Positions 1-12,000 of a DNA stretch of 62,097 bases are shown in pieces. Within the stretch, counting starts at the first letter, position 1, and each line of letters opens with the position of its first letter. The stretch is taken from NCBI GenBank assembly GCA_030141605.1, contig JAQGDQ010001111.1, forward strand, positions 1 to 62,097, in the 5' to 3' direction. The notes under the pieces were generated by a model. The model searched no databases, was not told the origin of the DNA, and saw only the letters and a list, made by a program, of their open reading frames with translations. This DNA comes from Tubiluchus corallicola (Eukaryota > Priapulida > Priapulimorpha > Priapulimorphida > Tubiluchidae). Made by a program: the position numbers and the translations under genes.

Positions 1-1662
1 GTCATTATAAGATACGATAGTGATGATACATAACACAATCTTCAACAGAAAGACTTTTTGAAGATGCGACTTGTGCAGCAAACAGAAATGCATCTTTCTT
101 TGTTTGAATCATTAATGTAATTTAAGCTACATATAATCTGTCTAATTGTATATTATCACATGCATTTCCAATGTGTTTTTCTGTTAAACTAATAAAACAT
201 ATATTGTACTAAAATACTGTATATTGTTTTTAACAATTAATTTCAGTGATTGCATTAATTAAAAATAAATTATACATTTTTTAACAACTGTCACCTTTTT
301 TGAAAATTGTCTTTGTGAAAATTTGATTTTGACTTGCTAGCTGTTCTTATTATTACATTAAGGCATGTATACAAATGTATAAATAAATGGTTAAAACATA
401 AATTGATAACTGTAACCATTAAATTACACTTGAAGTCGATAAAATGTTTCACCATTTCAGGAATCACTAGTTGAAATACATTGATGATAATGGAGGTTTA
501 GAATCATATTTACTTTGTTTCTTTCCAGCAAGAAACCGCCACTGGTTTATAAAAACTGTTTTATTTTGTTTCTTGCAGGTCTAAAGTTACTTTTAAAATC
601 ACGCTGACTTCGGATCCCAAACTTCCTTTTAAAGTGTAAGTTTATAACATGCCTGACAGATTTGTAATGCTGTACTTAAAAAGCAAAAAAAATTTCAGGA
701 TTTTTAAAACTTCAAATTTATTTGTATCATAGGAAAAAAGTACCACTAATATTTTATTACAAAATGAAAAACAAATTTATAAATGTCATTACCTTTTTAT
801 TGCCAAATGAAGAATCTTTTATATGTTTGCTTGCTTCACATCTAATGCAATTGGCACAACTTGTAAACAATAGTATTAGCAAGTCTCTTTCTCAAAATTG
901 TTAGAAACAATCTAAAATGTTATAAAAAGTAGAGCTTTTCACTAACTTCAGTAAAAATGTAACTTTCCAAAATTTATTTAAAATTAGTATTTTTATCATG
1001 TTAGTGTTAATAAAAAACCAGTAAAGGGTCGAACGATCTATGTTATATGCATTTCTCTAAATCCATTTCAGGTTAAGCGTACCTGAACAAACACCTTTTA
1101 CAGCTGTATTAAAGTTTGCTGCGGAAGAGGTATTATAACTTTTACATTATCGTAACACAGGATGTTGTCGTCATAAATTTTCAGTACACTCATATTTTGG
1201 TTTGCCGAACCTCACTTTTACAAATGTCGGACAAAATCTATACCACTAGAAATCTCGCATACTACGGACACAGTCTGTTGTTTTACACGCTGACCGCTAG
1301 TTGGCGCGCCATCATTGTTTATCGTTTGCATAGTGCAACCAAGCAGCATGTAATGACACTTGTGTAACTTATATATCAGGAGCAGCCCATACTAGACGTT
1401 TGAGACAACTAGGCGATTGAAATTTCTACATTACTGTAAGTCTAATACACAATGTTTACTGTGTTAGCTTAGTATCAGTAAATACGGAAAATCGGCAAAT
1501 TCTAACCGCTTTTGTCCAGCAAGCCGAGATATGAGTGTTGACTCTTAATTTGATATAACAATTTGATATTTCATATTTTATCAAACATGTATGTGTGCAT
1601 TGTTCTTTGTTGCAGCATTACAGTTCACTATAAAGTATTAGTTCCCAGCATTAATTTTTTTG
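1..1662 (+). repeat. Left arm of a 1.66-kb inverted duplication (UFM1 locus)
   Basis: This stretch reappears as its reverse complement at 3735-5407. Position 1 pairs with about 5407 and position 1662 with about 3735. The arms are similar throughout, with scattered substitutions and small indels (for example a block of about 12 nt near 5035-5048 is absent here). By eye they are roughly 95% identical, and the two UFM1 exons inside them are identical. Homology runs to the first base of the window, so the arm may continue further left. It could be a true palindromic duplication or an assembly artefact; the divergence between arms argues against simple misassembly of one sequence. Confidence 0.9.
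579..1129 (+). pseudogene. Antisense duplicate of UFM1 exons 2 and 3
   Basis: Two exons are present on the plus strand with intact splice sites: 579-635 (after ..TTGCAG, before GTAAGT) and 1072-1129 (after ..TTTCAG, before GTATTA). They encode the first two UFM1 segments, with peptides such as [19 protein letters not shown] and [19 protein letters not shown]. Both are identical to the minus-strand exons at 4759-4815 and 4265-4322. I found no plus-strand copy of exon 4, whose only copy here is on the minus strand at 2093-2165. This half-gene is therefore best read as a non-functional inverted duplicate lying antisense in a downstream intron of UFM1. Confidence 0.8.
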
Positions 1663-1717
1663 GAAGAGGGAGTATGTAGTTTCCGACTGAATATCTTGTG
1701 TAATGATCATGTTGATT

Positions 1718-2026
1718 TTATACTGGCGTAAAGTATGACTGAAAAGCCTGTGGACGTAGTGAATTATGATACTGATACATGAAATGAAGACAATACCTGT
1801 CATATATTTCTTTCACTTTAAGAGTTTTAACAGACAAGTAAATTATATTTGTGGGATGGTCATACCTTACATGATATATTAGTTTGAGAATTTTGTTCTG
1901 GGTATTTTGTAAAGCTTCCAGATTACTTTTATATACACCACCCCAAGACATGACGCCATATATTAGATATAGGTAAACTAGACTGTAATAGATTGGAATT
2001 GTGTATTTGAAATGAATTTTCAGCAA
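1718..2026 (-). mobile_element. LINE reverse-transcriptase C-terminal fragment
   Basis: A 102-codon open stretch carries features of the post-RT region of non-LTR retrotransposons: YYSLVYLYLIYGVMSWGG followed by a short linker and LQNTQNKILKLIYH. This is the Y-S-L-I-x-P-Y-L-x-Y-G-x-x-x-W-G pattern typical of CR1/L2/jockey-like LINE proteins. There is no catalytic domain and no 3' tail, so it is a dead fragment. It lies in the spacer of the inverted duplication, between UFM1 exon 4 and the left arm, hence inside a UFM1 intron in the same orientation as the gene. Confidence 0.6.
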
Positions 2027-2092
2027 TCAATCAAAATTATTCATGGAGGTTCAAATACTTTTTAACACAGAAAGATAATGTTATTTTCTTAC

Positions 2093-4815
2093 CAGCACTC
2101 TGTGCAGGATTTATTCCAATTCCGTCATTTGTTATAATCGCACTGGTTGCTGCCGGCACTTTAAACTAGGAGAAAAAAACCTGGGTGAATGCCCACATTG
2201 GTTTTTTAAACAGCAAAAATAAATTTAAGATCTCAGTGTTTCATTTTGCTTAAAAAAACAATTCCAATTGATTAATTTAACATGATACACTAATCATGCT
2301 GCATAATTTCCAAAAGTTTCAGCTATCTGCCGGCACAAGTAAAAATTTATTGGCACTTTGAATACAGTGTCATTTGTCTGTTTTTCCATGTTATCTGTGG
2401 CCCTCTTTCTTATGTGCATATTTTCTCTATTTCTTTATTTTCAATGCAAGTTAGTCCAAAGACCTGTTAAGTAATCACTTGTGTAATAATTTATTTTTTT
2501 GCTACCAAAGTGAAGGTCTATTGTTTGGTTAATTAAATCAACACCATAAAGCCAAATAATTAAAACAGTTTTGCCAAAATGGCACTTCTAAGGTATGTGT
2601 TCATATGTCTGTCTATTATGCCAACAACTGTTTTTTGGATCCTTTTAGTAATTTTTACCAAAAGTAAAAACAGTTGAAGTTTAATAACTACTTTGTCCTG
2701 ATGTTAACATCCTTATATAGAACACAAAGGTGAAATTACACAAAGCTTGCAATAATAATGTCCGTCTTTTACGTCAACACAAATGTGCAAACTGCCCTCT
2801 GGTATCTTCACGATAAAAATGATGTTTAAGCACCTGTTTTGTGCAAAATATAGCAACCCTCATATATTATAAGAGAAATATGGAGCACATATATGAATAT
2901 TTATTAGTTAACAAAAGCATAATTGGTGACAGCAGGCCGGTTCAGTGGCTACTTGTATATTTACAAACTTTGATATATTGGCTATATATAGTTACAGTTC
3001 AATTTATCAATAACTGAACTTTTTTAGTAAAACTATGTTAGTTTAATTTAAAAAATGAAGATAAAGGTTTGATAACACCAATAATTAGGTTTATTTTTAC
3101 TTAAAAATATCAAAAAATGTTACAAACTGTGTATTCCGATAAAAATTTTACCTAGTTAGTATTACAGAACACATGTTTGAAATAGGTATTTGATATATAA
3201 TTTGCATTTCTAGTCATGAAGCGCTTCTGCAACTAGTGACCTATTAAATGATGTTTAAAAAGTAAATTATTCTAAAATTTTTGTTAATATATAAGCTGCT
3301 AGAAAAGCATTCTAACAGTTTGAAAAACTGATTGCCTTCCTTATGCAATTGAGAAATACATAGTTTTCTAAAAATTGCTGTAACTTTGTAACCTTTCAAC
3401 AAATTTATAAACAAGATATAGTTTTATGAAGTGCAGAACAAGAGCTTTTATTTGCTTTATAATATAAACACCCATGTGAATTTTTTTCACCTTCACAGGA
3501 GCCACTTTTGGAGGCATTCACTGTGCTTTTACCCCCTTTGATTTTTTATATGATCACGTATTTTTAATAGGGCAGAGACAATAATAATATTTACAACTCT
3601 GATTACTAGAGCAAGATAAGAGACACAGAAACAAATTGTTGAAAGTAAATGTGAATTATTTTTTACAACTCTATTCAAAGTCTAACACTAGATGAAATCT
3701 GAAACACATATATTTAACTAAAGTGTAATAACACAAAAAATTAATGCTGAACTAATACTTAGTGAACTGTAATGCTGTAAACAAAGAACAATGTACACAT
3801 ACATGTTTGATAAAATATGAAATATCAAATTGTTATATCAAATTAAGAGTCATACACTCATATCTCGGTTTGCTGGACAAAAGCGGTTAGAATTTGCCGA
3901 TTTTCCGTATTTACCGATACTAAGCTAACACAGTAAACATTGTGTATTAGACTTACAGTAATGTAGAATCAATCGCCTAGTTGTCTCAAAAACGTCTAGT
4001 ATGGGCTGCTCCTGATATATAAGTTACACAAGTGTCATTACATGCTGCTTGGTTGCACTATGCAATGATGTAAACAAAATGACGGCGCGCCAACTAGCGG
4101 TCAGCGTGTAAAACAACAGACTGTGTCCGTAGTATGCGAGATTTCTAGTGGTATAGATTTTGTCCGACATTTGTAAAAGTGAGGTTCGGCAAACCAAAAT
4201 ATGAGTGTACTGAAAATTTATGACGACAACATTCTGTGTTACGATAATGTAAAAGTTATAATACCTCTTCCGCAGCAAACTTTAATACAGCTGTAAAAGG
4301 TGTTTGTTCAGGTACGCTTAACCTGAAATGGATTTAGAGAAATGCATATAACATAGATCGTTCGACCCTTTACTGGTTTTTTATTAACACTAACATGATA
4401 AAAATACTAATTTTAAATAAATTTTGGAAAGTTACATTTTTACTGAAGTTAGTGAAAAGCTCTACTTTTTATAACATTTTAGATTGTTTCTAACAATTTT
4501 GAGAAAGAGACTTGCTAATACTATTGTTTACAAGTTGTGCCAATTGCATTAGATGTGAAGCAAGCAAACATATAAAAGATTCTTCATTTGGCAATAAAAA
4601 GGTAATGACATTTATAAATTTGTTTTTCATTTTGTAATAAAATATTAGTGGTACTTTTTTCCTATGATACAAATAAATTTGAAGTTTTAAAAATCCTGAA
4701 ATTTTTTTTGCTTTTTAAGTACAGCATTACAAATCTGTCAGGCATGTTATAAACTTACACTTTAAAAGGAAGTTTGGGATCCGAAGTCAGCGTGATTTTA
4801 AAAGTAACTTTAGAC
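2093..4815 (-). CDS. UFM1: UFM1, ubiquitin-fold modifier 1 (partial: exons 2-4)
   Basis: UFM1 is the small ubiquitin-like protein attached to targets, notably ER-bound ribosomes, by UBA5, UFC1 and UFL1. Three minus-strand exons are visible: 4759-4815, 4265-4322 and 2093-2165. Together they encode an almost invariant UFM1 core, ending in [20 protein letters not shown] followed by SAG. Acceptors and donors are canonical and the phases join: exon 2 begins with one base of a split codon, V is split GT|G, and exon 4 ends in phase 1. The upstream exon that would supply the first two bases of the start codon was not located. The last exon, carrying the C-terminal glycine used for conjugation, is not in the window and should lie left of position 1. 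The gene is unusual because exons 2-3 sit in one arm of an inverted duplication, exon 4 in its spacer, and an antisense copy of exons 2-3 downstream. Confidence 0.9.
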
Positions 4816-5407
4816 CTGCAAGAAACAAAATAAAACAGTTTTTATAAACCAGTGGCGGTTTCTTGCTGGAAAGAAACAAAGTAAATATGATTCTAAGCGT
4901 CCATTATCATCAATGTATTTCAACTAGTGATTCCTGAAATGGTGAAACATTTTATCGACTTCAAGTGTAATTTAATGGTTACAGTTATCAATTTATGTTT
5001 TAACCATTTATTTATACATTTGTATACATGCCTTAATCATTAAGGTTTAATGTAATAATAAGAACAGCTAGCAAGTCAAAATCAAATTTTCACAAAGACA
5101 ATTTTCAAAAAAGGTGACAGTTGTTAAAAAATGTATAATTTATTTTTAATTAATGTAATCACTGAAATTAATTGTTAAAAACAATATACAGTATTTTAGT
5201 ACAATGTATGTTTTATTAGTTTAACAGAAAAACACATTGGAAATGCATGTGATAATATACAATTAGACAGATTATATGTAGCTGAAATTACATTAACGAT
5301 TCAAACAAAGAAAGATGCATTTCTGTTTGCTACACAAGTCGCATCTTCAAAAAGGTTTTCTGTTGAAGATTGTGTTACGTATCATCACTATCATATCTTA
5401 TAATGAC
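3735..5407 (-). repeat. Right arm of the 1.66-kb inverted duplication
   Basis: This is the reverse-complement partner of 1-1662 and holds the UFM1 exons 2 and 3 that are collinear with exon 4. The spacer between the arms (1663-3734, about 2.1 kb) contains exon 4, a LINE fragment and otherwise unremarkable AT-rich sequence. Confidence 0.9.
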
Positions 5408-5928
5408 TGCCATACTCTACAAAGGACTTGGATACATGACATAAATGGGAGCTGTACCTACTAGCTAATTGCCTTTTTTTTAACGTTGACAAGAGTGACA
5501 TCACATGTTTTTTCATCTTGTTGTGATGTTATTAAATTTGGCATCACCATGAGTTCAATATTTAAGTGTCACAATCTTGAAAGGCTTAAAATGGAGTTCA
5601 CATATATTCATCAAGTACTTAGCAAAGAAGGGCACAAACACGTTGGGAATTCTTTGCAGAAATCTCAAACATCATCCAAAAGCTATTAGGTCCAAAAAAG
5701 TTACATAAAGCTATAAGTGAATTTTAAGGCCAATCTAAATGAACTTGCTGCACAAGTCTCATCTTCAAAAAGGCTTTTTGTTGATGATTGTGTTATTTAT
5801 CATCACTATTGTATCTTATAATGACTGCCCTACTCTACAAAAAAGAACTTGGATACATGACATAAATGGGAGCTGTACCTACAAGCTAATTGCATTTTAA
5901 TGTTGACATCACATTCTTTTTCATACTC
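5328..5928. repeat. Direct repeat of about 180 bp, two copies
   Basis: The segment at about 5328-5520 recurs in the same orientation at about 5747-5928. Shared landmarks include a run reading cttataatgactgcc and the stretch tacatgacataaatgggagc. The first copy overlaps the outer end of the inverted-duplication arm, so a third, inverted partial copy is at the window start. The copies are clearly diverged, with about one difference per 10-15 bases by eye. No reading frame or transposon terminus is evident. Confidence 0.75.
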
Positions 5929-7546
5929 GTTCTGTATTTTTCATATCGAAGAATACGCTTCTACGGCATGTGACCCAGTCACAAGCAATAATATTTTGGA
6001 ACTTGAAAGAGTGGAGAGTAGATTGGCAATATATATCATAGAGATGCTAGCATAACATGTTAAGACTCTATTGAGTGATGATAAGAGCAGCAACGTGTGG
6101 AACAACGTTTGTGTATGGTTTTCAGAATCTTATACCATCATGCTGATATTAATAGTCACACATTATTTACCAGAGCTAAGAGGGAAGGCGAAAGTCGTAT
6201 CTATACAAGCTTCAATGGTATCAGTGCAAGAAAAATTGTTTTATATATTCATTTGTACCACATTCAGTCTTCTGGGTGGAATAATCCACCTAAAAATATT
6301 TTGCAAACCTCGGACCCAGGGAAGTTTAAAGCAACAATGCAAGAGTTTGACCTGACATTTAACAGGAATCACATAAATGTACACGGGATAGCATTATATC
6401 GTTACCACGCATTCACATTGCAACAATATTCCTAAAGGAATACTACTGTACCTACATTAAGATACAGATAGTTGTGTTTGTATCACACTTCGGGCTAGTT
6501 CGGCATACATAGTCGAACCTGTGCTGAAAAGCACACTTTTTGAGATGATAAGTACATACTAGATCTAAAACACAGTATTACTAGATAAAGTAATTATAAT
6601 GTATTACTGTGATAATATATGTGAAAATGTTGATTATAAATTTCATTAAACGTGAATATAATTGATTTATTTGAACAGGACACACAAAACTATACTTGTT
6701 CTAAATTAAAATGGAGATCACCTACGAAACTTAGGGACAAATGAATCTCAGCAAAATGTAAATTCATTTGGTTTTCCAGTTAAATTTGAAAAATATGTTA
6801 CAAATAAAACTTAAAACTTACATTTTCCGTGTGATTACGTGTTGTACAACTTACAGTAGCTTTGGAACCCAAAAACCCGAATGATGGATATACTAATTAC
6901 TTTAAAGAATCTGTGGTCTAGCTTGTGACAAGAGGTTCCAATCATAGTTAAAAATCACACCAACCTAATCCATCGCAAACTACAAACTATCTAATAACTG
7001 CGATTAAAACTAATTAATAATAATTAGGCTTCTGTTGCATTTACAGTGTGTAAAATAAAAATAAAAACTTAAAAATGAGAACTTACCAAAAATGTTAAAA
7101 AATTAATACCGTACTAACATAGCAGTTAATGTAATTCGACAGTAGACACTATTGTAAATGTTATAATAATAATAATTATTATTTATAAAAGTAGTCTGTA
7201 TATGAGATAAAAGACTTGTTGCGTGTAGTATCTGAGAGCTAGAACGAATTCAGTATAATCTGCTGATAATAAAATTCTGCTAAAATGCATCATTTAGTGG
7301 TTGCTGGGTATTTCAGTTCAACGCTGAGTTATTTTACCTTTAAATAGTTGGCGAAGCTACTGCGACCACCTTCAATCTTATTGTCGGTTTTAATAAATGT
7401 ATTATATTTTATCGTTTTTGTAAAGTTTCTTACTTACATGCTTCTAAAACTAAAAAAGAAGTAGCCTGTGTTAAACAGCAAAACCATGAGACCGCATGTA
7501 ATACCTTAACCCCTAACACATGGTAAATTGGTACTGCAGTAGATTG
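5929..7546. other. Intergenic, no supported gene
   Basis: This is AT-rich sequence between UFM1 and the transporter cluster. Two overlapping open stretches at 6071-6435 lack recognisable motifs and codon-like composition. I see no RNA gene or repeat boundary. Confidence 0.5.
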
Positions 7547-7898
7547 GTAGTGGGGGTGAACATTCTGTACCAGAAAGCGAATTCGATTCAAATCGAATTT
7601 GCGACTTTCGAACTCGAATTGATTATTAACTATATTTTGGAAAATATTATCGAATCATTAATAAAAGGCAGTCTCACAAAGATCATGCATATTACTTTGA
7701 CCTTATTCTGCATTGAAAACACTAATAATATATTTAAAAACTGTGCACCGAAATTGCGGTTAAACTGTGCTGACTGCATGCTCTTTCAAATATTTTGATA
7801 CAGAACGTATATGGTTAAAGTGCTAAATTATTCGACTATGTAATTTTAGGGTCGAATCGAATTTTAGCGTTCGAGTTCGATTCGAACGTTCCTCCACT
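7547..7898. mobile_element. MITE-like element with degenerate terminal inverted repeats
   Basis: The left end (agtgggggtgaacattc) and the reverse complement of the right end (cagtggaggaacgttcg) match apart from a 2-nt indel and a few changes. Subterminal blocks rich in TTCGAA/TCGAAT (7578-7620 and 7851-7890) also pair in inverted orientation, and the left block is itself a short hairpin. CAGTGG-type ends suggest a hAT-like or similar non-autonomous DNA transposon. No clear target-site duplication was found and the coding frames inside are meaningless. Confidence 0.45.
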
Positions 7899-8509
7899 GT
7901 TTCTCCCACTGCTTACGAATGGCGTATTGGGGCAGATGTTTCGTCTCTATCTTTGTGGCATGGTTATCGGAGCACACCCTGTCAATAGGTTCTTCTGTAT
8001 ACTAGGTAACCGTCTGTAGGCTCTAATTCGCGACAGCCTAAACTTGTTACAGACAAGACAACTTATTAAGTACATGTTGGGAGACTGTAAATTGACTAAG
8101 TTATTCAAGTGTAGGCCTGTTTAACTTCTTTTGTTCTATCGATGTGCTTCAAGTTCTTGGAATCGTAAATCTAGTAATTCTAGTTAGTGAAAGTGCCGAA
8201 TATCATGAACCATTGTTTCACTTCACACCGTAACAAGAAAACAGGCTCTGCTAGTATAGATTTTAGAGATGCTATAAGAAACAACATGAGTAAAATATTA
8301 GTTGGCTTTACCCAATATGTTACATGTAATACTCGGAAGAATGCTAGAATGATATGCCTGACTTATTTGCGCAATATTAAAAATCCTTACAAATGTTCTC
8401 AGATATCCTCTTAGGAAAGTCATCGGCATACTTTGTTTCTAAGTATGTTTATGACCAGGAAAGTGTTAATAATTTAAATGCATGTTTTTAACTTACTAGC
8501 TAGAATATC

Positions 8510-8790
8510 TTTATTGATGATTGTAAAGACGATATTGGTAACCAGACAGACGTAGTCGTAGTTACATTAGCTTCTGTCAGGATTGAAATGTAAACCAGAA
8601 AACCATTAAAATTTACTCTAACAACAAGACTTGGTTCAACAGCAATTTAAGAAAACAGATCGCCGAGAAAAGTAATACACATGGTAGTGACATTCAGAAA
8701 CACAAGCAATTGCAAAATGATGTCAGTGACCAGATTCGTTTGGCTAAATACAGATACAAATGTAAAACTAAACCTACATTAACAGCAACA
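8510..8790 (+). mobile_element. LINE fragment, endonuclease-RT linker (CR1-like)
   Basis: With frame breaks the plus strand reads FIDDCKDDIG, then KIYSNNKTWFNSNLRKQIAE and DVSDQIRLAKYRYKCK. This matches the linker of CR1/Rex-type LINEs between endonuclease and reverse transcriptase, where a V-K-x-Y-x-N-N-K-P-W block is followed by a basic helix ending in A-K-x-x-Y. Stops and shifts show decay. The open stretch just before it (8187-8414) may be an eroded endonuclease portion, but I do not recognise motifs there. Confidence 0.5.
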
Positions 8791-9048
8791 ATAACTTGAG
8801 AGAGAACTTGCAAAGCTGTTCATACTGGCAAGTTGCAAGCTAACTCTCAGTGAGAACTTGCGAGAGAACGCTCTAGTCCGAACGTGCTTTAACATTTAGA
8901 TTTATATGTACAGTTAATTTAATTGCACTTGCAAACTTGTTGTACTAATTGTTTCTTAACTAGTCTGTGCAAAGCATGAAAGAAAATATCACATATATCA
9001 GTATAAAATATATGTTCAACAAAAATATCTGTGTCTATGTCTCAGTGT

Positions 9049-12000
9049 CTAGAAACGTACATTTACACTATCTTCATAACTATAATTACGTTTACGCGAA
9101 TTTTCGTGTTCTTCTTCACGAAGTATTTTGCCAACATGAATGTGGTTCAAACGTTCACCGAGAGCGTCACTGAAAGCGTTTAATTCGTCTATGAGATAAA
9201 CGGGGTTTTCAGATACTTCTAAATTTTCACGTGTTTCCTTCTCATGTTCTGTTTTAAAATACGTTTTGTCCATTACGACCATGATAACAAGCAGAAGAGC
9301 GGCTAGTAATAGTGAACCACCCATAACTGCAAATGGCAGGCTCACACTTCCTGATAAATCCTGTAGAAAGCCTAAAGTAGTAGAAAAAAAAGTAAATAAA
9401 TTAAAAAACTGCACCGAGGTAAGCTTAGTGACAAAGGTTGAGCAACGCTAGAGTTGGTTAGTGAGTAGCTGGGAAACAGTTGGTTTCAATACCCATTCTT
9501 TTAGGAAAATAATCCTATCTTATAAGATTAGCTTTATTAACGAGCGAGGTTCTGATCCCGCCATAATTATGCGATTACGCTGTACATCTTATGATCTCAC
9601 ACAGGAGCATTGTACTTATGACGGCCTGTGGGTAGAAGCTTAGCTATACTAAGTGGAGCTTTTCTTACACGCAGCGATTTGGGGGCACATAATAATAATA
9701 ATAATTATTATTTATTTTATTTCAGACATTTTAGTCCATAGAACAATAAAAATAAGACACAAGTAAAAACACAGAGTTAGTTACAGAAACATAGTTAGCC
9801 TACATACAAGAAAAGATTAGTTAGAATGGGTAAATAAAATTCTTTGCCACGACCTAAAAATGTTTGATCTAGAAATTTTATCAGTATTGTACAGCAAGTT
9901 ACTGATAACAGTATTCTGACTCAAAACAGCCTGCTTCTGAGACTAAACGCAATTGGTACATTGAGCTAACATACATCTGTATGTTAAAGAGTCCGCTAAT
10001 AAAGTCGTAATGAAGTCATAAATTAATACAAATGTATACCTGTTATCAGAGGTCCAATGACAACGATGACGGCTTCAAACAGAAACACCACGCCCAGGCC
10101 TTCACCTGTCCTAAGTGGACCAACTAAATCTACAATTATTATGACGACGGGTGACAATGCTCCGCTAAGTATTATCCCCATTAATACTGACCAGATGATA
10201 AGACCATTAGTTGTAGTTATTTTATCGATCAGAATGAAGCCCATACCGCCGATAGCGCAAAGGATTGCAAAGCCTAAACGTCGAACATTCGGCTTGCGAA
10301 ACACGCCTTTATCCCACAGGATTCCGAAAATGATCCGAAACGCCAGTTCGGAAAAACTCATCAGTGAGACGGCCACTGCGTCTCCTAAAGAATCATCTTC
10401 CAGTTCCGCCGACTTCGATGGCAGTAGTATGTAGCTTTGTAAGTACCCAAACACAAAGAACGCCACAACAAACACGAATATCACAAATAAAGAATTCTTC
10501 AGCAAGTGCCAGTGAAAGAGTTTATCATTGTGATGTTCACTGGGTTGTGTGAATTCAGTGAGCGAACCTTTAAATGAAGACTCAAATACTGCAGAAGACT
10601 GACCAGGCGAATTCAAGTTTTCAGAATTAGTTAAACCAGAATTCGCCTTTGTATATTCGTTGGTGGTACAGGCGCTACTATCCTTTTTAGCATCCCTATC
10701 GGGAATAACACTTTGTTCAGTGAAACTGCTTGATCTTACTTTGGGATTTGCAGGTCGCATAAGGGCACCAGCTACCACAAGGTGGAAAGTTATTCCGCCA
10801 CAAATTAACAGGGCACCATTGTAATTCAGTTCATCTATAAGCACTTGCATTAGAAGCGGAAATGCGATTGAACCAATGGCCGTTCCTGAGATGGCTAAAC
10901 CAGTCGCCAATGACAGTTTTTTCTCGAAATAAAAAGGCAGAATTGAAATTCCAGGCACGGCAGATAAACCGCAACCAGTTCCTGAAAAGTTATACAAAGT
11001 AAGAAAAAAAGCCATCAATTAATTTCAAAATATTATAACCTGTGGTATGATTGCCTGATGGTTTTACTGGTTTAGAACATCTTTAATGCTGTGCTAGTGA
11101 ATGTTAGTAAATAATTGTAATATAAATGTTTATGTTAACGAATATTCGGTTTGACATTGATGGTCGAGCTAAAACTTGCCTGATATGCAAGTTTAAAACC
11201 AAATGATTAACATATCTCAGTATCAGTGTTGCTACTCACATGGCTAATGTTCATTGGTCCACATGATGACGCTCAACGTTCATAGGCAAGTTTCTACCCA
11301 GTCAGTACTGTTACGTGGCTTGCAACAACTTAGATCAAACGGAATACAAAAGAGGTAGAAGAAAGAGATAAAAACGTGGGACTGACCAATTAATATTTAA
11401 AGCACAAGAAAACCCACCACTTACATAAAGCTTTAAAATTTCATCTTGAAATTTTATACTACTTACATACTGCCTTTTTGCATATTAGACTTGCGTGGGC
11501 AGTAACGGTATATAAATCATGTAAATTTAAACTCCCGCGATGACCTTTAGGCGCAGTTATTTTGACGATAAGGCATTTGAAACAAGTTAAAATAACATTG
11601 TGTAAAGTTTGACAAAATAATCAGTGCATTCGTAGCCCACACGTCACTAACTAAATAAAATTTAAAATTACTGTATCTTGTCAATAAGGTTAAAAATACG
11701 TCTTTAGTTAGTGAGTGGCGCACCTTGGAGGGTGAGTCAGCGACATTTTACCTATTGGTGAAAGAATTTTAAATAATCAATAATTTTCTTTTCTAGTTAC
11801 ATAAGTCTTTGAAGGAGGTAAGCGAAATGCTAAGTATTATAATTTTGCATGAAAAGTTTTTTGGGACGTATATGACGTCATGTAATGGCGCGGTCGGAAC
11901 AGTGTCGAGGGAAATTTAAAATGAAGACAAACTAAAAATCCTTTTAACGCGAGTACAGTATGTGCATAAAATTACTATAAAGTAATATAATTTTTTAAGG

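Noticed and set aside
722-904. 60-aa frame repeated at 4490-4672 on the minus strand
   Set aside because: Intronic UFM1 sequence duplicated with the arms; identical peptides are not evidence of a gene here.
1116-1367. 83-aa frame, with a near copy at 4024-4278 on the other strand
   Set aside because: It overlaps UFM1 exon 3 in another frame and runs into the intron; similarity between the two reflects the inverted duplication.
6071-6435. Two overlapping plus-strand frames of 94 and 112 codons
   Set aside because: No motifs, no splice context and AT-driven composition; not enough to call a gene.
10057-10552. Plus-strand Thr/Ser-rich frames
   Set aside because: Antisense to transporter A exon 3.
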